Below are positions 27,983 to 40,400 of a DNA stretch of 64,000 nucleotides, piece after piece. The translations under genes were made by a program, and so were the position numbers. Position 1 is the first letter of the stretch. Each line of letters opens with the position of its first letter. The notes below the pieces were generated by a model, which saw only the letters and a program-made list of their open reading frames with translations, ran no database searches and was not told where the DNA came from. This stretch comes from Rebecca billardiae RCC1528 (Eukaryota > Haptophyta): positions 1,426,001 to 1,490,000 of the forward strand of contig OZ251231.1 of NCBI GenBank assembly GCA_965240325.2, read 5' to 3'.

Positions 27983-30900
27983 CGGCAGGTCGCCCTCGCC
28001 CATCGGGCTGCCCACGCCGCCGCTCGGCGCGCTTCCCGTCTCCGCCGGCGGCGGCGGGTGAGGCGGCAGCGAGGGTGGCGGCGGTGGCACCGGGCGCCGC
28101 GCACCGACCATCGGCGCGCGCTCGCCGGTAGCTTCGGTCTGCGGCGCCGCGGCGGCCGTCGGCGCGGCGGCGCACGTCAAGCACGGGCGTGGCCCGGGTG
28201 ACGTGGGCGTATCACCCGAGCCCGAGCGAGCAAGCGCGGGCAGGCGCCGCGGGCCACCTCGAGCGCCGACCTCCCGGCTGGAGCCGCCGCCCTGCTCGGC
28301 CTCATCGGGCGCATGCGCCGCCTGCGGCATGTGCGGGCGCTGCTGCCCCGGCGCGCTCATGCACTCGCGTGGCGGCGAGGCGGGGGGCGGGGACGGCGGC
28401 GGCGGCGCCGCGGCAGCGGGCGCGGGCGCGCCGTCTAGCGTGGGCGGCGCGCGCGGCGAGTGCTGCGGCGGCCCGCCACATCCCGCGGCCGACGGCGCGT
28501 CGCGCACGGCGGCGCCGGGCGACGAGGGCGGCCGGACGCGCCGGCGCTGCGAGTGGAAGGAGCCCGAGCCGGCGGCGGAGGCGTCCGAGCCGGCGCTGCC
28601 GCGCCACGAGCCGCTCGGACTGCTGCAGCCGCTGCCGCTGCGGACAGAGCCCGGCGGCGCGGCAAGGTGACGTCGACCCGGCCGGTAGGGGGACTGGAAG
28701 CCGGGCGCGGGCGGCGCGCCGCCGCCCGGGCTGCCGGCCGGCGAGCTGGCGACGGCGCCAGGCTGGCGCTCGGCCGGCGTCGGCGTGGCGCGGAGGCTGC
28801 CGGCGCGCGCGGCGAGCGCGCCGCCCGACTGCAGCGGCGCGACGATGCCGCAGCCGCAGGACGCGCGGCGCCGCGAGCCGCCCGAGCGCGGCGCGCTGCC
28901 AACGCTGCTCGCGCCGGGCGAGCAGCTGCCGCCTGCGCCGGAGCCGCCGCGCCCGTCCATGCTGCGTGGACTGCGCGCCGCCGGCGGCGGTGGTGAACGC
29001 TGCCCCGCGCGCGAGCGCGCGCCCGGCGCTGAGGCTGTTGTGGCGCCGCCCTCCTCCTGGCCCTCCGGCGGGGCGCTGAGTGGCGTGACGGCCGGGCCGC
29101 GCGCGGGCACGGGCGGCGCGCGCGGCGCGGGCTGTGCCGACGCCCACGGCGCGACCCCGAGAAGGCTCGCGCGCGAGCTCACTGCGCTCAGCAGCGTGCC
29201 CGCGGAGGTGGCGGAGGAGAGCGTGTTGGCGGCGGTCGAGCTGCTCACTGAGCCGCGCGCGCCGCACCGCCACCCGCCCTCGCGCGTCTTGGCGCACGCC
29301 GGCCGCGTGTCGACGTATCGGCGCGCGCCGCCGGCGCAGCAGCCACCGCCGCCGGCGCCGCCGGCGCGGCTCGCCCTCCGCCGCTCGGCACGGCCGATCG
29401 CCGGGCCGGCCGACACCGCCTCGGCCGCGCGCGCGCGCGCGTCCGCGTCCGCGCCGAGCCATCCGCCGAGGTGCTCGCGCAGGCCGTGGTACAGCCGCCA
29501 CGACGGCAGCGCGCGGCCGTCGTGCCGCGCGAGGTGCCACGCGCCCTTGAACGCCCACAGCGCCGGCAGCGCCACCGCACCGACGATCAGCGCGCGCAGC
29601 AGCAGCGTCAGCAGCCCCACTCCGCCGCCGTCGCCACCGCCCGCGCCGTCCTGCGTGTACAGCATGCACTCGAGCGCGAGCTGCAGCGCGAGTGTGTTGA
29701 AGAGCGTCTGCACCAGCTCGACGCGCCGCAGCGCGCGCTCGGGGCGCGCGAATAGCAGCGCGAGCAACGTGTGCTGCTCGGCCACCGCCTCGAGCACCGC
29801 GCGCGCGCGCTCGAGGCCGCGCGCACGGCCGGCGCGGGTGTGCGTCAGCATCGAGACGTGCCGCTCCGGGTCGTCGTGCTCGGCGACGTCCTGCGCGGCG
29901 CTGCGCGGCGGAGCAATGCCGGCGAGCGTGGCGGCGCGCGGCGGCAAGCGCGGTGGCGGCGAGCGCGGGCGCGAGGGCGGCGAGCGCGAGCGGGAGCGCC
30001 GCCACTCGAGCGGGGCGGAGGCGGAGGCGGAGGCGGAGTCACCGCTGGTGCGAGCCTCCGCCTCCGCCTCCGCCTCGGTGGCGGGCGCGTCATCCGCCGT
30101 GCCCGCGGGCGCAGCCCACGCCCCGCCCTCGTCCGCCTCCGCCTCCGCGCCCGCCGCCCGCCCCTCCTCCTCCTCCTCCTCCTCCTCCACGACCGGCCTG
30201 GCGCCAAGGTAGCGGTCCAGAGCGCTGCACGACGGCTCCTCCGCGCCGCGGACGGGCGTGGCGATGCCGCCGGCGGCGGCAGCAGCCGAGGCCGCGCGAC
30301 GCGCGCGCACGCGCTCGACGGTCGTCTGCGCCGCGCCCGCGCCCGCGCCGCAGCCCCCGCCGCCGCGGAAGCTGCCCCCATCGGCCACGCTGGCGCACCG
30401 GCCGAAGCTGCCAGCGTCGCGCGCGCTGCCGTCGTCGCGCCGGCCGCTGCCAGCCAGCGAGCGCCCGCGCGAGCGAGGCGAGCGCGACGACGTCCGCGAT
30501 GACAAGCGCAGCGAGCGGACGCCGACCGCGGCGCGCAGGCCGCTGCCGCCGCCGAAGCGCCCGCTGCCGCCTCGCAGCAGCAGCCCGCGCCCGCCGCCCT
30601 CGGAGTCGGCGAGGTCGGCGGCGCCCAGCCCGGACGTGAGCCGCTCCGACTCGAGCCAGCGCGAATACGCCGCGAGCGCGCGCCGGTCCGCCGCGGCCGC
30701 GAGGAGCAGGCACAGGCCGTTGAGGCCGCTCAGCAGGTAGACCAGCCGGTAGATCGTCACATTCTCCCGGTGGCCCTCGGCCGGGCTGAGGAGCACCGCC
30801 GCGGCGTGGGGTAAGCTGAACGTGTTCACGCGCACGCCGGCCGCCTCCTCCGCCGCCGCCTCCGGCGAGGCGGGCACGGAGATGCCCGCAAAGTCGGTGA

Positions 30901-31399
30901 GGTGCGTGCACGCGCAGTAGAGCAGCGACGGCTCGGCGCCGTCGGGCGGCGCGCCCAGCGTCGTGCACCCCTCCGCCGACCACTCGCGCCGCGCCTCGTC
31001 CCACCAGTGGCACGCGTCCACGCGGCCGCACTCGGGCCCGTGGTACGGCGGCTCGCACGCGCAGCCGCGCAGCCCGCCGCCCAGCTCGACGCACGCGCCG
31101 CGCGCGCTGCACGGCGGCGCCGCCGCGCCGTCGGCGGCGTGCGCGGCGCACGACGCGGACGGCTCGACGGCCGCCGCCGCCTCTCGCGCGGGCGGCAGCC
31201 CGAGCACGACCGGCTCGCTCAGCCCCGAGATTGCAATCTGGGCGCCCGTCGTCGGGTCGCGCAGCTGTACGCGCAGCACGCCCGTGCGCAGCGGGCCGAG
31301 CGCGCCGCTCTGGTTGGCGGGCTCGGCGTGCACATTCGAGCCGAAGGCGATGAGCACCACGTCGACGGGCGCGTCGGCCGCGCGCGCCGCGCTGCCGCC

Positions 31400-31430
<31 letters not shown>

Positions 31431-34400
31431 CTGCCGCCGCCGCCGCCAGCCTCCCACAGCGACGCGGGCAGCGCGAGCGCGCCGCCGCCGCCCGCGCCGT
31501 CGAGCGTCGCGTTGGCCGCGAGCGCCGCCGCCGTGCGCCGCGCCACGCTCACGTTGACGCGCGCCGACACCGCCTCGGCGGGCAGCTCGCCCGGGACGGC
31601 GCCGGCGAGCAGCGCGAGCGCCAGGCCCGACGCCGCCTCGAGCGCCGCGCCGCCCAGCGCCACCGCCTCCTCCGCCGTGAGCGCACCGCCGGCGGCGGGC
31701 GCGCCGAGCGCGCTGTCAACAGAGCTGAGCAGCGCGCTCGCCGCCCCGCCGTCGACGCCGCCGGCCGCCGCGGCCGCGCTCGCGAGCGCGGCCACGTGCG
31801 CGAGCCCAGCGGCGCGCGTGGGCGCGTCGAGCGGGACGGGCACGCTCAGCGCGGCCGCGAGCGCCGCCGCCGACTGCGCGCGCGCCTCGGCGGTGGGCGG
31901 CGCGACCGCCGCGCCCTCGGCCGCGTTGAGCCGCACAATGCCCGCCACGAGCGCGCTGCCGTTGCCGCGCGCGCCACCCGGCTCGGCGAGCGCGTGCGCG
32001 AGCCCGTCGAGCAGCTGCATCGCCTCCGCGTGGTCCGAGCGCTCGAGCGCGGAGCGCGCGCGGCCGAGCGCGTCCGCGGGGCCGTCCGCGCTCCCGTCGT
32101 CGTCGGGTGGCTCGACGGTGACGAGCACGGCGGGCGCGCTCGCGCGCGCGCCCACCGCGTCCTCGACGGCCAGCTGCAGCGCGCGCGGCCCCGCCGGCAG
32201 CAGCGCGGACGCGAGCGGCGACGGGCCCGCCACGCCGAGCGGCACGGCCGTCGGCTCGGCCGCGCCGCCCGCGCCGCCGCCGTCCGCGCGGCGCTGGGCG
32301 AACGCGTAGCTCAGCGGCAGCTCGTCAGAGCGCCAGCCCGCCGCCTGCACGCGGAAGCGAGTGCGCAGCGCGACGCCGCCCGCGCTCGGCGCGGCGCTGA
32401 GCGCGCCGCCGTACGGCGGCCGGCTGATCGGCACGACGATGGACGCGCGCGCAACCTGCTGCTGCGCCGCCGAGCCGCCGCCGCCGCCGCCGCCGCCGCC
32501 CGCCGCGTGCACACTCAGCTCGAACGCGTACGTCGCGCCGGGCAGCAGCGCGCCCGAGCGGAAGGCGAGCGTGTGCCCCGCGCCGCCGGTCGTGGTGACG
32601 GCGGCCGTGTCGTCCAGGTCGAGGCCCGCGTCCTCCGGGGCGCCGCCCGCGCCGACGAGGAGCGCGCGCCAGCGCAGCGCGTACGATGCCGCGCCGCTCG
32701 CCCGGCGCGCGGCGGACTCGGCGTCGAGTGCGGTGGCGAGGGCAAGCCGCGCGCTCGGCGCGGACCAGCGCGCGCTGTACGCCGCGCGGCCGAGCGGGGC
32801 GAAGGTGATCGTCGGGATGGGCGCGGCGACGAGCGTCAGCCGCACCGACGCGCTCGCGCCCTGCGGCAGCTCTCTTGCCGCCGCGCTCGGCGGCGCGGCT
32901 GCCGGCTGCGCCGCGCTCACTGCGAGGAACACCTCGTACTCGCCCGCGGCCAGCGCGCCCGGCGGCAGCAGCAGCACGGAGGCGTTGGTCGGCACGGCCG
33001 GGGCCAGCGGCTCGGCGGCGGGCGCGGAGCCGTTCGCCCCGCCGCCGCGTCCCTCCGCGCCCACCGCCACCACGCGCCACGCAAACCGCAGCCCCTCCGC
33101 CGAGCCCGTGTTCGGGTCGAGCGTCGCGGACGCGTCCAGCCGGACGGGCCGCTCGGCGGCCATGCTGCGGTCGCCGCCGGCGATGGTCGCGCGCAGCGGC
33201 AGCTGCTCGACGAGCACGCGCACGCGCGCGCTCGCCGCTGCGCCGCCGTCCGCCGCCATCCTCGCCACGACCTGCACCTCGTACGTGTGCAGCGGCGACA
33301 GGCTGAACGGCGGCAGCAGCAGCGTCGCCGCGGACGCGGAGGCGCCGTCCAGAGCTGCCGGCCGCGCGACGCCGCCGTCCGCGGGCTCGGCGCTGCCGGT
33401 GCGCGTGACGCCGAGCAGCGACCAGCTGAAGAGCACGCGCGCGTCCGCGCGCGCCCAGCAGCCCGCAACCGCCGCCGCCGCGCTGAGCAGCGTCGGCGCC
33501 TCGGCGCGCGCCACCCGGAGCGCGGGGCCGTCGACCGCGACCGTCGGCGCGCCTTGGGCGGCCGCGCGCCACACCGTGTGTGCTGCCGGCTCGGAGAGCG
33601 AGCCGAGCATCGCCGAGCGCACGCGGAGCGCGAAGGTGAGCGCGCTCGCGCGCGGCGCGAGCGCGCCCAGCGCGGGCAGCTCGAGCGCCACGCCGCGCTC
33701 CGCGCGCAGCCGCGCGTTCAGAGCCGCCGCCTCGGCCTCGGACACGCCGGCCGATCGGCTGCGGTCGAGCGCCCACTCGTAGGCCAGACCCGCCGCGCCG
33801 CCGCCGGCCGAGGCGGAGCCGTCGAGCCGGAGCGTGGCGTCGGGGCAGCGCGAGAGCGTGTCGGGGCCCGAGAGCGCGGCGAGCGGCGTCGGGCACGCCA
33901 CGCCCACGCCGCACGGCGCGTCCGCGTCGATGGTGGCGGCGCCGGCCGCCGCGAGCGCGGACGGGTCGCACGGCGGCGCGCAGACCGAGGCCGCCGGGTG
34001 CACCGCGCCCGCGCGCAGCGCCAGCGCCGAGCCCGGGCGCACGGCGGTGCCCACGCCGAGCTGCACGACCAGCGTCGACGCCGAGGGCCAGTAGCACGCC
34101 GGCTCCGCGCCGCTCGTCCGGTTGGGCCCGCCGACGAGCTCGAGCGTACCGTCGTCGAGCGCGCGCGCGCACGCGCCGAGCGCGCCGCCCATGCCCGCGC
34201 GGTCGGTCGGCTGCGCGTCGAAGCGCAGCACGACGGACGTGGCGCTGCCGTCGAGGGACGCGGACTCGAGTCGCGGCGCGTGCGCGCCGATGAACGCAAA
34301 CGTCACGCCCGGCGCGCCCGCCCCCGCCCCCTCCGACGGCGCGGGCTCGAACTGCTGCCCGTTGAGCGACACGCGCACCGCCGCGGGCGCGCCGCCCGCC

Positions 34401-37400
34401 ACGCCGCCGCCCGCCGAGCGCACCTGCACGAGCGAGTCGGTGGCGTTGGCGGGCGGCGGCGCGAGCGCGTCGCCAAACGCCACGCGGAGGAGCCCGCCGA
34501 GGCCCGCGGCGTGCAGCGCGCCCAGGCCCTCGCCCTCGATCACCGTCGGCTCGCCCGCGCCGCCCTGCGCGGGGCGGATCGAGAGCAGCCGCGGCGGCGC
34601 GTAGTAGCGGAATTGCATGCCGTCGGCGGTGGTCGTGTGCGCCGTGCCGTTGCCGAGCGAGAGCTCGAGCGCGACGGCGGCCACGCCGCCGAGCGCGGGC
34701 GCGGGCTCGGAGGCGGGCAGCGGCGGCAGCGTGCAGCGCGCGCGCGTGCTGCCGCCCGCGCCGGCGGGCAGCATGCTCGCGCGCGCCGCGCAGCCGCCGC
34801 CGCCGAGAACGCCACCTCCGCCGCGCAGCACGCAGCACAGCTGGCCCTCGCCGTACTCGGCAAAGCCCGAGCCCTCGAGCGTCACCACCGTGCCGCCGCC
34901 CACCGGGCCCGCGGGCGGGTGCAGCGCGCGCACGCCCACCGCGCCCATCTCGTACAGCCAGATTGCAATCTCGTCGTCGAAGAGCGGCGGCGCGGCGTAC
35001 GCGCCGCCGTCCAGGCGCAGGCTGACCACATAGCGGCCGGCGGGCAGCGCGGACCCGTCGGCCGCGGCGGAGGGCACCGCGCACGCCACGGCGTGCGGGC
35101 TCAGCACGACGGCGGGCGTGCTCGCCTCCGCGCCCGCGCCGCCCGCGCGCGAGAAGGCACACGCCGCGGGCCCGACGTCACCGCCACCGCCGCCACCGTC
35201 CCCGCCGCCGCCCGCCGGGCCGACGAACCCAGCGCCTCGCAGCGTCAGGACGGAGGCCGAGCCGAGCGGCGCGCCGAGCGGCTCGCTGCCGTGCACGACG
35301 GCGCGGATGGCGGGCGGCGGAGGCGCCACGGGCGGCGGCGAGCTCGGCGGGCTGGGTGGTGGGAACGGGAGCTCGCGCGGCGGCGGCGGAGGCGACGGCG
35401 GGCTGGGCGGAGGAGGTGGAGGCGGCGGCTGGCGTGGCGGCTGGCGCGGCGGCGGTGACGGCGGCGGCGGCGGCGATGGCGGTGGGCTCGGCGGCGGCGC
35501 GGGCGCCACCAGGGGTGGCGGTGCGGCGGACTGAAGTGCTGGCGGCGGCGATGGCGGCGGGAATGGCGGCGAGTGCGGCGAGTGCGGCGGCGCCGGTGGC
35601 GAGCCTGGAGGCGGCGAGGGCGCCGCCGTCAGCACCAGCCCGGCGATGCCGAGCACCGAGCCCACGCTCGACTGCAGCTGCGAGCTCAGCTCGGAGACGG
35701 CGGTGTCGGAGCCGAGCACGCCCAGCACGCGCGGGGCGTCCGCCGCCTCCTCCGCGTCGAACTCGACGGAGAAGTCGAAGACGACGCTGCCCGCCGCGTA
35801 CCCGCCGATGCGCACGCGCGAGGGGTGCACGCCACCCACGCTCGCGAGCGCGCCCGCCACCGCCGCCTCTGTCGCGCCGTCGACCGCGCCCACGTCCACG
35901 TCCGCCGTGAGCTCGCCCTGCAGGAGCAGAGGCTGGGCAGCGGGCGGCGGTGGCGAGGGCGGCGGCGAAGGCGAGGGCGAGGGCGAGGGCGGGGAGCGAG
36001 GAGGTGGCAAGCTCGGTGGACGCCTCGGCGGAGGGAACGGTGGCACTGACGGCGGCGGGCTCGGCGGCGGGAATGGTGGCGGGACCACAGGGGGAGACGG
36101 CGGTGGCGAAGGCGGCGGGCCCGGCGGTGGGCTCGGAGGTGGGCTTGGCGGCAAGCTCGGTGGTTGCGAAGGCGGCGGGCTCGGCGGTGCGCCGATGGGC
36201 GGTGCGCTCGGTGGCGGGCTTGGTGGCGGGCTCGGAGGCGGGCTCGGTGGCGGGCTCGGTGGCGGGCTCGGTGGCGGGCTCGGTGGCGGGCTCGGTGGCG
36301 GGCTCGGTGGCGGGCTTGGTGGTGGGCTCGGTGGCGGGATTGGCGGCAAGCGCGGTGGTGGCGAAGGCGGCGGGCTCGGCGGTGCGCCGATGGGCGGTGC
36401 GCTCGGTGGCGGGCTTGGTGGCGGGCTCGGTGGCGGGCTCGGTGGCGGGCTCGGTGGCGGGCTCGGTGGCGGGCTCGGTGGCGGGCGCGGTGACGGGCTC
36501 GGTGGTGGACTTGGTGGTGGGCTCGGTGGCGGGATTGGCGGCAAGCGCGGTGGTGACGAAGGCGGCGGGCTCGGCAGTGCGCCGATGGGCGGTGGCGACG
36601 GCGGTGGGCTTGGTGGCAGGATTGGCGGCAGGCTCGGTGGTGGGCTCGGTGGCGAGCTTGGCGGCGGGCTCAGTGGTGGGCTCGGTGGTAGAGTCGGCGG
36701 CGGGCTTGGCGGCAAGCTCGGTGGTGGCGAAGGCGGTGGGCTCGGCAGTGCGGCGATGGGCGGTGGCGACGGCGGTGGGCTTGGTGGCGGGCTCTGAAGG
36801 GGTGACGGTGGAGGCGATGGTGGCGGGCTCGGCGGTGGCGGGCCCGGGGGCGGTGATGGCGGCGGCAATGGTGGCGGGCTCGGTGGTGGTGTCGGCGGTA
36901 GTGGGCTCGGTGGCGGTGACGGAGGCGGGCTCGGTGGTGGGCTCGGTGGCACGCTCGGCGGCACTCTCGGTGGCGGCGACGGCGGAGGCGACGGTGGCGG
37001 GCTCAGCGGTGGCGGGCCCGGGGGCGGTGATGGCGGGGGCGATGGTGGCGGGCGCGGCGGTGGTGTCGGCGGTGGTGGGCTTGGTGGCGGTGACGGAGGC
37101 GGGCTCGGTAGTGGGCTTGGTGGCACGCTCGGTGGCGGCGACGGCGGAGGCGACGGTGGTGGGCTCGGCGGTGGCGGGCCCGGGGGCGGTGATGGCGGCG
37201 GCGATGGTGGCGGGCTCGGTGGTGGTATCGGCGGTGGTGGGCTTGGTGGCGGTGACGGAGGCGGGCTCGGTGGTGGGCTCGGTGGTGGGCTCGGCGGCAC
37301 GCTCGGTGGCGGCGACGGCGGAGGCGACGGTGGCGGGCTCGGCGGTGGCGGGCCCGGGGGCGGTGATGGCGGCGGCAATGGTGGCGGGCTCGGTGGTGGT

Positions 37401-40400
37401 GACAGCGGTGGTGGGCTCGGCGGCGGTGACGGAGGCGGGCTCGGTGGTGGGCTCGGTGGTGGGCTCGGCTGCACGCTCGGTGGCGGCGACGGCGGAGGCG
37501 ACGGTGGCTGGCTCGGTGGTGGCTGGCCCGGGGGCGGTGATGGCGCGGGGAATGGTGGCGGGCTCGGTGGTGGTGTTGGCGGTGGTGGGCTCGGCGGCGG
37601 TGACGGAGGCGGGCTTGGTGGTGGGCTCGGTGGCACGCTCGGCGGCACTCTCGGTGGCGGTGACGGCGGAGGCGACGGTGGCGGGCTCGGCGGTGGCGGG
37701 CCCGGGGGCGGTGATGGCGGGGGCGATGGTGGCGGGCGCGGCGGTGGTGTCGGCGGTGGTGAGCTTGGCGGCGGTGACGGAGGCGGGCTCGGTGGTGGGC
37801 TCGGTGGCACGCTCGGCGGCACGCTCGGTGGCGGTGACGGCGGAGGCGACGGTGGCGGGCTCGGCGGTGGCGGGCCCGGGGGCGGTGATGGCGGCGGCGA
37901 TGGTGGCGGGCTCGGTGGTGGTGACGGCGGTAGTGGGCTCGGTGGCGGTGACGGAGGCGGACTCGGTGGTGGGCTCGGTGGCACGCTCGGCGGCACGCTC
38001 GGTGGCGGCGACGGCGGAGGCGACGGTGGCGGGCTCGGCGGTGGCGGGCCCGGGGGCGGTGATGGCGGCGGCGATGGTGGCGGGCTCGGTGGTGGTGACG
38101 GCGGTAGTGGGCTCGGTGGCGGTGACGGAGGCGGACTCGGTGGTGGGCTCGGTGGCACGCTCGGCGGCACGCTCGGTGGCGGCGACGGCGGAGGCGACGG
38201 TGGCGGGCTCGGCGGTGGCGGGCCCGGGGGCGGTGATGGCGGCGGCGATGGTGGCGGGCTCGGTGGTGGTGTGGGTGGTGGTGGGATCGGTGGCGGTGAC
38301 GGAGGCGGACTCGGTGGTGGGCTCGGTGGCACGCTCGGTGGCACGCTCGGTGGCGGCGACGGCGGAGGCGATGGTGGCGGGCTCGGTGGTGGCGGGCCCG
38401 GGGGCGGTGATGGCGGCGGCGATGGTGGCGGGCTCGGTGGTGGTGTCGGCGGTAGTGGGCTCGGTGGCGGTGACGGAGGCGGGCTCGGTGGTGGGCTCGG
38501 TGGCACGCTCGGCGGCACTCTCGGTGGCGGCGACGGCGGAGGCGACGGTGGCGGGCTCGGCGGTGGCGGGCCCGGGGGCGGTGATGGCGGGGGCGATGGT
38601 GGCGGGCGCGGCGGTGGTGTCGGCGGTGGTGAGCTTGGCGGCGGTGACGGTGACGGAGGCGGACTCGGTGGTGGGCTCGGTGGCACGCTCGGCGGCACGC
38701 TCGGTGGCGGTGACGGCGGAGGCGACGGTGGCGGGCTCGGCGGTGGCGGGCCCGGGGGCGGTGATGGCGGCGGCGATGGTGGCGGGCTCGGTGGTGGTGA
38801 CGGCGGTAGTGGGCTCGGTGGCGGTGACGGAGGCGGACTCGGTGGTGGGCTCGGTGGCACGCTCGGCGGCACGCTCGGTGGCGGCGACGGCGGAGGCGAC
38901 GGTGGCGGGCTCGGCGGTGGCGGGCCCGGGGGCGGTGATGGCGGCGGCGATGGTGGCGGGCTCGGTGGTGGTGACGGCGGTGGTGAGCTTGGTGGCGGTG
39001 ACGGAGGCGGGCTCGGTGGTGGGCTCGGTGGTGGGCTCGGTGGCACGCTCGGTGGCGGCGACGGCGGAGGCGACGGTGGCGGGCTCGGTGGCGGCGACGG
39101 CGGTGGCGACGGTGGCGGGCTCGGCGGTGGCGGGCCCGGGGGCGGTGATGGCAACGGCGATGGTGGCGGGCTCGGTGGTGGTGACGGCGGTGGTGAGCTT
39201 GGCGGCGGTGACGGAGGCGGGCTCGGTGGTGGGCTCGGTGGTGGGCTCGGTGGCACGCTCGGTGGCGGCGACGGCAGAGGCGACGGTGGCGGGCTTGGCG
39301 GTGGCGGGCCCGGGGGCGGTGATGGCGCGGGGGATGGTGGCGGGCTCGGTGGTGGTGACGGCGGTGGTGAGCTTGGCGGCGGTGACGGAGGCGGGCTCGG
39401 TGGTGGGCTCGGTGGTGGGCTCGGTGGCACGCTCGGTGGCGGTGACGGCGGTGGGCTTGGTGGCGGGCTCGGCGGTGGCGGGCCCGGGGGCAGTGATGGC
39501 GGCGGCAATGGTGGCGGGCTTGGTGGTGGTGTCGGCGGTGGTGAGCTTGGCGGCGGTGACGGAGGCGGGCTCGGTGGTGGGCTCGGTGGTGGGCTCGGTG
39601 GCACGCTCGGTGGCGGTGACGGCGGTGGGCTTGGTGGCGGGCTCGGCGGTGGCGGGCCCGGGGGCGGTGATGGCGGCGGCAATGGTGGCGGGCATGGTGG
39701 TGGTGACGGCGGTGGTGGGCTCGGCGGCGGTGATGGAGGCGGACGCGGCGGTGGGCTCGGTGGTGGGCTCGGTGGCACGCTCGGTGGCGGCGACGGCAGA
39801 GGCGACGGTGGCGGGCTTGGCGGTGGCGGGCCCGGGGGCGGTGATGGCGCGGGGGATGGTGGCGGGCTCGGTGGTGGTGACGGCGGTGGTGAGCTTGGCG
39901 GCGGTGACGGAGGCGGGCTCGGTGGTGGGCTCGGTGGTGGGCTCGGTGGCACGCTCGGTGGCGGTGACGGCGGTGGGCTTGGTGGCGGGCTCGGCGGTGG
40001 CGGGCCCGGGGGCGGTGATGGCGGCGGCAATGGTGGCGGGCTTGGTGGTGGTGTCGGCGGTGGTGAGCTTGGCGGCGGTGACGGAGGCGGGCTCGGTGGT
40101 GGGCTCGGTGGTGGGCTCGGTGGCACGCTCGGTGGCGGTGACGGCGGTGGCGACGGTGGCGGGCTCGGCGGTGGCGGGCCCGGGGGCGGTGATGGCGGCG
40201 GCGATGGTGGCGGGCGCGGTGGTGGTGACGGCGGTGGTGAGCTTGGCGGCGGTGACGGAGGCGGGCTCGGTGGTGGGCTCGGTGGTGGGCTCGGTGGCAC
40301 GCTCGGTGGCGGCGACGGCGGTGGGCTTGGTGGTGGGCTCGGAAGAGGTGACGGCGGAGGCGATGGTGGCGGCGGCGATGGTGGCGGGCTCGGTGGTGGT

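Noticed and set aside
30902-35458. Plus-strand frame of 1,518 codons antisense to giant gene 1
   Set aside because: Arg/Ala-rich shadow; the minus strand encodes the REJ, EGF and GPS region.
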